Of a DNA stretch of 64,000 bases, positions 59,064-64,000 are shown piece after piece (position 1 is the stretch's first letter; every line of letters starts with the position of its first letter). The notes under the pieces are model-generated. The model saw only the letters and a list, made by a program, of their open reading frames with translations, had not been told where the DNA came from and did not search any database. The stretch spans positions 1 through 64,000 of the forward strand of contig JANQIP010000139.1 of assembly GCA_028282095.1 (NCBI GenBank), in the 5' to 3' direction. Source of the DNA: Xanthobacteraceae bacterium (GTDB lineage Bacteria > Pseudomonadota > Alphaproteobacteria > Rhizobiales > Xanthobacteraceae). Position numbers and translations under genes: made by a program.

Positions 59064-59250
59064 ACCGCGATTGCTTCAGATTGAGTCGGTCGCGCTCTTC
59101 TTCTCTTCTTCTCTTCGTTCTTTCGCATGATGTTGTCCGAAAAGTCCGCCAGTTTTTCGGGATCATCTCTAGATTCCGTTCATTTCCGCGCAAGCGGGAA
59201 TCCCGCCTTGGCAGAGCATCTGGTTCCCCGTTTTCGCGGGGACGAACGGA
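59061..59250. repeat. REP-like unit (59061-59170) and second palindromic element (59175-59249)
   Basis: REP unit: TAGACCGCGATTGC hairpin, then CCGAAAAGTCCGCC with TTTTTCGGGATCAT. The second, different element has TCCGTTCATTTCCGCGCAAG at one end and CGCGGGGACGAACGGAG at the other, with inverted ends TCCGTTC/GAACGGA and internal hairpins GCGGG and CCCCG. No gene between 59064 and 59347. Confidence 0.75.
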
Positions 59251-59347
59251 GCAGGGCGAGCAGTCACAGTCTTTACGGGATCATGCGGTCGCGAAGTTTC
59301 GGCGCGCGAAGACCGCTTCGTCGCAAGGCTCTCTCATGGCGCGCCGG

Positions 59348-59797
59348 TCAACGCGATGGCCAGGGGGAGGCCGGGGCGGCGGACGCCGGTGGTGCTGGTT
59401 GGGTCGGACGCGGGCGTGCGCGCGGCCTTCTCTTCGGGGGCGGCAGTGGCTTGAGCTCGATGCGGGCCGGATTCGGCTCGAAGCGCGCCGCCGCCGTTTC
59501 GACGCCAAGAAAATTCTTCTCGGCGGGGATCACGCGCACGGACAGCGATCCGGGCTCATGGCCTTTGAGCGTAAAGCTCACATTGAGGTCGCCGACGACA
59601 GGCACAGGCAATGCGCACGGCGTCACGCAGGAGCCCCCGGTGGACAGGGCCGCCTCGGCGCCCGGCGGCGTGCTTTCGATGTTAAGCGTAATCGGTGGGA
59701 CCGCCCCGCGGTCTGTTCCAGGAAACTGGAGCGTTTGCATTGACTCGCAGCCCGCAAGCACGAAGCCGCAGGCCGCTAAGGCAACAAATCGATTCAT
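59348..59797 (-). CDS. PEGA domain lipoprotein
   Basis: 149 residues. Lipobox VLAGC (MNRFVALAACGFVLAGCESM). PEGA-like core LNIESTPPGAEAALSTGGSC and VSFTLKGHEPGSLSVRV, then a Pro/Arg/Ala-rich tail of 45 residues (PPPKRRPRARPRPTQPAPPA) that may lie along the cell wall. Monocistronic. Role unknown. Confidence 0.85.
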   Translation of the reverse strand: MNRFVALAACGFVLAGCESMQTLQFPGTDRGAVPPITLNIESTPPGAEAALSTGGSCVTPCALPVPVVGDLNVSFTLKGHEPGSLSVRVIPAEKNFLGVETAAARFEPNPARIELKPLPPPKRRPRARPRPTQPAPPASAAPASPWPSR

Positions 59798-60086
59798 GAC
59801 GCTAACTCTTGCAAGATATTGCCTCTTTGGGAACTAATCCAGCATACGAACGCCGTCACTGCAACGCAACCACGCCGGATCTTCCGACGCGGGTTCCCAA
59901 GCGCATCCGTAGAATGCCGGAGATGCGGTGGCGAATCGCCTATGTGCATGAGATCTATTTATTTCCCTGTCTCGCCTCCGGGCCCGACCAAAACACAGCC
60001 ATCCGGAAGCGTTAAGGATAATATACAAAATTCGAGATTTCGATCGCCGTCGTTGAGAGTTTCTACATCCCTCGGCAGGCAGGGCG

Positions 60087-60791
60087 TCACGGTTCCTGCG
60101 CAACGGGGCGGGCGCGCTCAATCACGAGGGTCACCGCCGCCGGCAATTCATCGAAGTGGCTGATGACGTGGTCGGGATCGAGCTCGGCCACCGGCGTGTG
60201 GGTGTAGCCGAAATCAACGGCGATGACCGGCACGTTCGCGGCGCGCGCGGTGGCAATGTCGGTGATGGAATCGCCAACCATCAGGGCCGAGCGCAAGTGT
60301 CCTCCCGCCGCCTCGACGGTCGCTTGGAGAATGCGCGGATCGGGTTTTTGCACGCCGAACGTGTCCTGGCCGCAAATCACCGCGAAACGATGCGACAGGT
60401 CGAGTGCGTCGAGCAGCTTGACGGAAAGCCGCTCGAGCTTGTTGGTGCAGACGACAAAGCAGAAGCCGCGCGATGCGAGCGCGTCGAGCGCGCCTTCGAG
60501 CCCGGGAAAGGGGCGCGAAAGATCGGCGATCCGCTCTTCGTAGGCCGACACATAGGCGGCATAGAGCCGGTCGGTCTCCGCGGGCGCGGGTGTTCGGCCC
60601 TTCGCCGCCAGCCCGCGCTCGATCAGCATGCGCGCCCCGCCGCCGATGAACTGCCGCGCCTCGGCGAATGGCACCGGCTCGATGCCCTCGCGCGCGAGCA
60701 TGGCATTGAGCGTGTCAATGAGATCAGGCGCAGTGTCGACCAGCGTCCCGTCGAGATCGAAGACGAGGGTTGGTTGTGGCGTCATGGCCAT
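60087..60791 (-). CDS. gph: Phosphoglycolate phosphatase (HAD family)
   Basis: 234 residues from Met 60791 (a second Met two codons on at 60785); the longer in-frame ORF to 60923 is not coding. HAD motifs: LVFDLDGTLVDTAPDL (two Asp), VVCTNKLERLS (Thr), and the final LMVGDSITDIATARAANVPV. Removes 2-phosphoglycolate made by DNA repair or oxygenase activity. Divergent from rpiA, with repeat B between. Confidence 0.9.
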   Translation of the reverse strand: MAMTPQPTLVFDLDGTLVDTAPDLIDTLNAMLAREGIEPVPFAEARQFIGGGARMLIERGLAAKGRTPAPAETDRLYAAYVSAYEERIADLSRPFPGLEGALDALASRGFCFVVCTNKLERLSVKLLDALDLSHRFAVICGQDTFGVQKPDPRILQATVEAAGGHLRSALMVGDSITDIATARAANVPVIAVDFGYTHTPVAELDPDHVISHFDELPAAVTLVIERARPVAQEP

Positions 60792-61004
60792 ATGTGCCAA
60801 GTCCCGTGAAGGTGACGCATGCCGTCCCGGTGCGTCGTTGTCGTGGATGTCGGCCGCCGCCGGCGCGGCGTGCGGTGCCGGCGTGCATGTCCACGCCGCC
60901 ATGCCGGTGATGCCTCCAAGCACTAAAGTGAATTTCTTCTCGGTGGAATCGGAAACTGCTCCATTCGTGCTTGAGAAATTTGTCCTTGAGCGGCTTCTCC
61001 GCTA

Positions 61005-61056
61005 GTGATGCGGCGCCAACACAATGGGACGAGCCCGAGCGTTGGTGCTGCATCAC
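61005..61056. repeat. Palindromic repeat B, solo copy
   Basis: GTGATGCGGCGCCAACAC ... GTTGGTGCTGCATCAC, flanked by CTAG on both sides. In the promoter region between gph and rpiA, 80 bp from the rpiA start. Two stem bases differ between arms (GCGCC versus GGTGC). Confidence 0.9.
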
Positions 61057-61136
61057 TAGAGAGCAGGCGGCCCGGCCCAACTGAAACCGATTAAGCTGAG
61101 AATCCGGATTGCGGTTCCGCACCCGTTGCGAATGCG

Positions 61137-61850
61137 ATGACAAACGAAGCGTTGTTGACGAGCGAAGCACTGAAGCGCGCAGCGGCTGCGCATGCCGTGG
61201 ATTTTGTTCGACCCGGCATGCGGGTCGGGCTGGGGACGGGTTCGACCGCGCGGCACTTCGTCGAGCTCCTGGGCGAGCGCGTGCGTCAAGGACTCGACAT
61301 CGTCGCCATTCCCACCTCGGAGGCGACCCGGGCGGACGCCGAGCGCGCGGGCATTCAACTGACCACGCTGGAGGAGACGCCGGATCTCGATCTTACGGTT
61401 GACGGCGCGGACGAGATCACGCGCGGCCTCAACGCGATCAAGGGTGGGGGCGGCGCGCTTCTGCGCGAGAAGATCGTGGCCTCGGCTTCGGCGCGGATGA
61501 TCGTTATTGCCGACGAGTCGAAATGGGTCGATACGCTCGGCCGCTTTCCGCTGCCGGTCGAGGTGGTGCCATTCGGGGTCGCCCCCACCCGCTGCGCGAT
61601 CGAGCAGGCGGTGGCGGAGATGGGCTACGCCGGCTCGGCCCGGCAGCGCCGCACCCGCGAGGGTCATGCTTTCGTCACGGATGGGGGGCACCTGATCTTC
61701 GATCTGGAACTCGGGCGGATTCCCGAGCCGCAGGCGCTTGCCCGCCGGCTCGCCGGGATACCGGGAGTCGTTGAACACGGCCTATTCATCGGGCTGGTGC
61801 GAACGGCTATCATTGCCGGGCCGCAGGGCATTCGTATTGAAGAGGCTTGA
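61137..61850 (+). CDS. rpiA: Ribose-5-phosphate isomerase A
   Basis: 237 residues, full length. [16 protein letters not shown], the dicarboxylate motif [20 protein letters not shown] and the base-supplying [20 protein letters not shown] are all intact. Converts ribose-5-P and ribulose-5-P in the pentose phosphate pathway. First of three plus-strand genes (rpiA, DUF2059, gor). Confidence 0.96.
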   Translation: MTNEALLTSEALKRAAAAHAVDFVRPGMRVGLGTGSTARHFVELLGERVRQGLDIVAIPTSEATRADAERAGIQLTTLEETPDLDLTVDGADEITRGLNAIKGGGGALLREKIVASASARMIVIADESKWVDTLGRFPLPVEVVPFGVAPTRCAIEQAVAEMGYAGSARQRRTREGHAFVTDGGHLIFDLELGRIPEPQALARRLAGIPGVVEHGLFIGLVRTAIIAGPQGIRIEEA

Positions 61851-61871
61851 ACCCGTATCAAGGGGGTGATC

Positions 61872-62384
61872 ATGCAAGTCGGCTGGTTGGCGCGGATCGC
61901 GGTGGCTGCGACGCTCGCCTGTGGAACGCTTGTTCTCGCATCACTGCCGGGCTCGGCGCAGCAGCCTTCCGCCTCGGCGATTACGACGGCGCGGGAACTG
62001 CTCATCGCGAAAGGCGGTGACGTCTTGTTCATCCCGATCGTGAACGGTGTCGTCCAAACGGTGAAGAACGTCTTCCTGCCGACCAATCCGGGCCTCAGCG
62101 CGGAACTCGACGAGGTCGCGGCTAAACTGCAGAAAGAGCTTGAGCCACGGCGTGTCGAGCTTCTTACCGAAGTGGCGCGGGTCTATGCGGAGCGTTTCTC
62201 CGAACCGGAGCTCAAGGCGCTGCTCGCGTTCTATAAGAGCCCGCTCGGCCGCAAAATGGCGATGGAAGAGCCAAAGATCGTCGACGAGAGCTTGAGCCGC
62301 GCGCAGACCTGGGGCGACGCGCTGTCGGGCGAGGTGATGGCCAAGTTTCGCGTCGAGATGAGGAAGAAAGGCCACGATCTGTAA
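61872..62384 (+). CDS. DUF2059 domain exported protein
   Basis: 170 residues from ATG 61872 (a GTG two codons earlier is possible). Signal peptide LARIAVAATLACGTLVLASL. DUF2059 region ERFSEPELKALLAFYKSPLG and FRVEMRKKG at the end. Periplasmic protein of unknown function, often next to gor in Rhizobiales. Its stop TAA overlaps the gor start (TAATG). Confidence 0.9.
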   Translation: MQVGWLARIAVAATLACGTLVLASLPGSAQQPSASAITTARELLIAKGGDVLFIPIVNGVVQTVKNVFLPTNPGLSAELDEVAAKLQKELEPRRVELLTEVARVYAERFSEPELKALLAFYKSPLGRKMAMEEPKIVDESLSRAQTWGDALSGEVMAKFRVEMRKKGHDL

Positions 62385-63778
62385 TGGGTCCAGGCGTTCG
62401 CGAGGTCGATCTCTTTGTTATCGGCGCTGGCTCAGGCGGCGTGCGCGCCGCACGCATTGCGGCCGGCTACGGCGCCCGGGTGATGATTGCCGAGGAGTAC
62501 CGGGTCGGCGGCACCTGCGTGATCCGTGGCTGCGTTCCGAAGAAGCTCCTCGTCTATGCGTCGCGGTTTCCGCACGAATTCGAGGATGCCCAGGGCTACG
62601 GTTTCTCGCTGTCGACGCCCGCATTCGACTGGCCGACCTTGATCGCCAACAAGGACAGGGAAATCGCCCGCCTGGAGGCGGCCTACGCCAATACCCTGGA
62701 GCATGCCGGAGTCGCCCTCGCCAAGAGCCGTGCGGTGTTTGAGGACGCCCATACTGTGCGGCTGGTGGCGACCGGCGAGCGCATCCAGGCGGCCAACATT
62801 CTGATCGCGACCGGGGCATCGCCGAGCCTTGGGCCCGCCATACCCGGAATCGAGCATGTCATTTCCTCGAACGAGGTCTTCCATCTTGCGGAGTTCCCCC
62901 GGCGCGTCCTGATCCAGGGCGGCAGCTACATTGCCGTTGAATTCGCCTGCATCTTCGCCGGGCTCGGCTCGCACGTCACCCTCGTCTATCGCGGCGACAA
63001 TATCCTGCGCGGATTCGACGACGACGTTCGTCACCATCTGCGCGCCGAGATGGAAAAGCGCGGCATCCATGTCATCACCGGCAATACGGTCACGGCGGTG
63101 GAGCCGACCGCCCATCACTACTGCGTACATCTGTCGTCCGCCGGCCTGACGGTGCCTGCCGACAAAATCATGTTCGCGCTCGGCCGGCCGCCCAATATCG
63201 CCGGACTGGGATTGGAGCAGGTCGGAGTGGAGATTGCTGCGAATGGCGGAATCGCGGTCGACGAATTCTCGCGCAGCTCGGTCCCGCACATCTATGCGGT
63301 CGGCGATGTCACCAATCGGATCAACCTGACGCCGGTCGCGATCCGCGAAGGCCAAGCCTTCGCCGACACCGTGTTCGGTGGCAAGCCGATCAAGGTCGAT
63401 CACACCAATGTTCCGACTGCGGTGTTCAGCGAGCCCGAGATCGGCACTGTGGGCCTGACCCAGCAGCAGGCCCAGGCGCGCTTTGCCAAAGTCGCCGTCT
63501 ACAGGACGATGTTCCGGCCGATGAAAGCAACGCTTTCGGGTCGCGACACCGCGATCCTCCTGAAGCTCCTGGTCGATGTCGAGAGCGACCGCGTGGTCGG
63601 CTGCCATATCGTCGGCGAGGGCGCCGGCGAGATGATCCAGCTCGTCGGCATTGCCGTGAAGATGGGGGCCACCAAGGCGGATTTCGATGCGACCATCGCA
63701 GTGCATCCGACCGCGGCGGAGGAACTGGTGACGCTGCGTCAGCCGGCCGAGCTGTTGCAGCGCGAGGCGGCCGAATAG
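62384..63778 (+). CDS. gor: Glutathione-disulfide reductase
   Basis: 464 residues. FAD motif VIGAGSGGVRAARIAAGYGA, redox-active disulphide GGTCVIRGCVPKK, NADPH-site RVLIQGGSYIAVEFACIFAG and the C-terminal HPTAAEELVTLR with the active-site His-Glu. Reduces oxidised glutathione with NADPH. One base overlap with the DUF2059 gene. Note GSYIA in place of the usual GGYIA. Confidence 0.96.
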   Translation: MGPGVREVDLFVIGAGSGGVRAARIAAGYGARVMIAEEYRVGGTCVIRGCVPKKLLVYASRFPHEFEDAQGYGFSLSTPAFDWPTLIANKDREIARLEAAYANTLEHAGVALAKSRAVFEDAHTVRLVATGERIQAANILIATGASPSLGPAIPGIEHVISSNEVFHLAEFPRRVLIQGGSYIAVEFACIFAGLGSHVTLVYRGDNILRGFDDDVRHHLRAEMEKRGIHVITGNTVTAVEPTAHHYCVHLSSAGLTVPADKIMFALGRPPNIAGLGLEQVGVEIAANGGIAVDEFSRSSVPHIYAVGDVTNRINLTPVAIREGQAFADTVFGGKPIKVDHTNVPTAVFSEPEIGTVGLTQQQAQARFAKVAVYRTMFRPMKATLSGRDTAILLKLLVDVESDRVVGCHIVGEGAGEMIQLVGIAVKMGATKADFDATIAVHPTAAEELVTLRQPAELLQREAAE

Positions 63779-63861
63779 GCCGGGGCGAAGTCCCTGGTGT
63801 GCTCAAGCCGCTCTCGTGTATAAAGCGGGGCGATCTGCGCCTGCACGCGGCGGCCCGAGAA

Positions 63862-64000
63862 GCATGACCTTGTCCGAAAAGTTGGCGGACTTTTCGGACA
63901 AGGTCATGCGAGACAACAAAGAGAGGGCAAGCGCGATTGACTCAAGGAGAAGCAATCGCGCTCTTGAGCATGATCCCGAAAAGTTGGCAGACTTTTCGGA
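63862..64000. repeat. REP-like pair with a perfect 48-nt hairpin
   Basis: 63862-63909 is a perfect inverted repeat, GCATGACCTTGTCCGAAAAG plus T with its complement around a 6-nt loop TGGCGG: a 21-bp stem. It lies 84 bp after gor and could act as its terminator. 63924-63965 is the companion GCGCGATTG ... CAATCGCGC hairpin; from 63966 another REP core is cut by the window edge. Confidence 0.9.

Noticed and set aside
62432..63706. 424-codon minus-strand ORF opposite gor
   Set aside because: Shadow of the glutathione reductase gene.

Overview
The window looks like the chromosome of a GC-rich alphaproteobacterium of the order Hyphomicrobiales (Rhizobiales), probably near Xanthobacteraceae/Nitrobacteraceae. 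The grounds are the gene content (TRAP and TAXI transporters, an extensin-like protein, an HWE-type histidine kinase, PmtA phospholipid N-methyltransferase, an rpiA-DUF2059-gor order) and a dense family of palindromic REP-like repeats typical of that order. No rRNA was seen. One tRNA-Ser(GGA) is present.

Layout. 93-8762: a minus-strand catabolic operon (CoA transferase, acyl-CoA dehydrogenase, MaoC hydratase, SDR, DctPQM TRAP transporter) with a divergent IclR regulator; an aldehyde dehydrogenase in it survives only as a C-terminal half. 8861-13397: accessory DNA with a broken hypothetical gene, a brnT/brnA toxin-antitoxin pair whose toxin is split by a REP element, and a SWIM-SNF2 helicase. 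13398-18268: a tightly coupled operon of amidohydrolase, PuuE-like deacetylase-fold hydrolase, M20 carbamoylase-like hydrolase and DSD1-type PLP enzyme. A formamidase-like hydrolase (19974) and a truncated cysteine hydrolase (22442) follow, separated by a VapBC-like module, a higB remnant and an IS5-family element. 23497-26200: an AraC regulator divergent from a VOC protein and an RclC-like membrane protein, then two truncated oxidoreductase-type genes.

26375-31051 holds a DUF1624 membrane protein and a TAXI-TRAP transporter. 31486-36152 is a graveyard: integrase and IS3 remnants, a half histidine kinase head to head with a half DevC permease, an intact DevA ATPase, an outer-membrane protein frameshifted in a G7 tract, a tRNA-Arg-like scrap, tRNA-Ser and repeat arrays. 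36167-43942 carries a cysteine-hydrolase-fold protein lacking its Cys, a chagasin-like inhibitor, an amidase, an extensin-like lipoprotein, a histidine kinase and a SOUL protein.

44000-51448 is a one-direction cluster (GNAT, AsnB amidotransferase, ACP, AMP-ligase, NadE-like amidase-ligase, polysaccharide deacetylase). It looks like a dedicated pathway that loads an acid on a carrier and amidates it, and is the best candidate here for an uncharacterised system. 53895-58785 is a membrane-lipid island (glycosyltransferase, PmtA, Mpo1-like protein, membrane-anchored class-III aminotransferase, truncated phosphatidylserine decarboxylase). 58851-63778 is ordinary: ChaB, PEGA lipoprotein, Gph, RpiA, DUF2059, glutathione reductase.

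The strongest sequence-level theme is repeat biology. Two palindromic families (a REP-like one and a composite A/B one) sit directly at gene ends, supply the stop codons of at least seven genes, interrupt a toxin gene, and once form an 8-unit tandem array of 55-56 bp.
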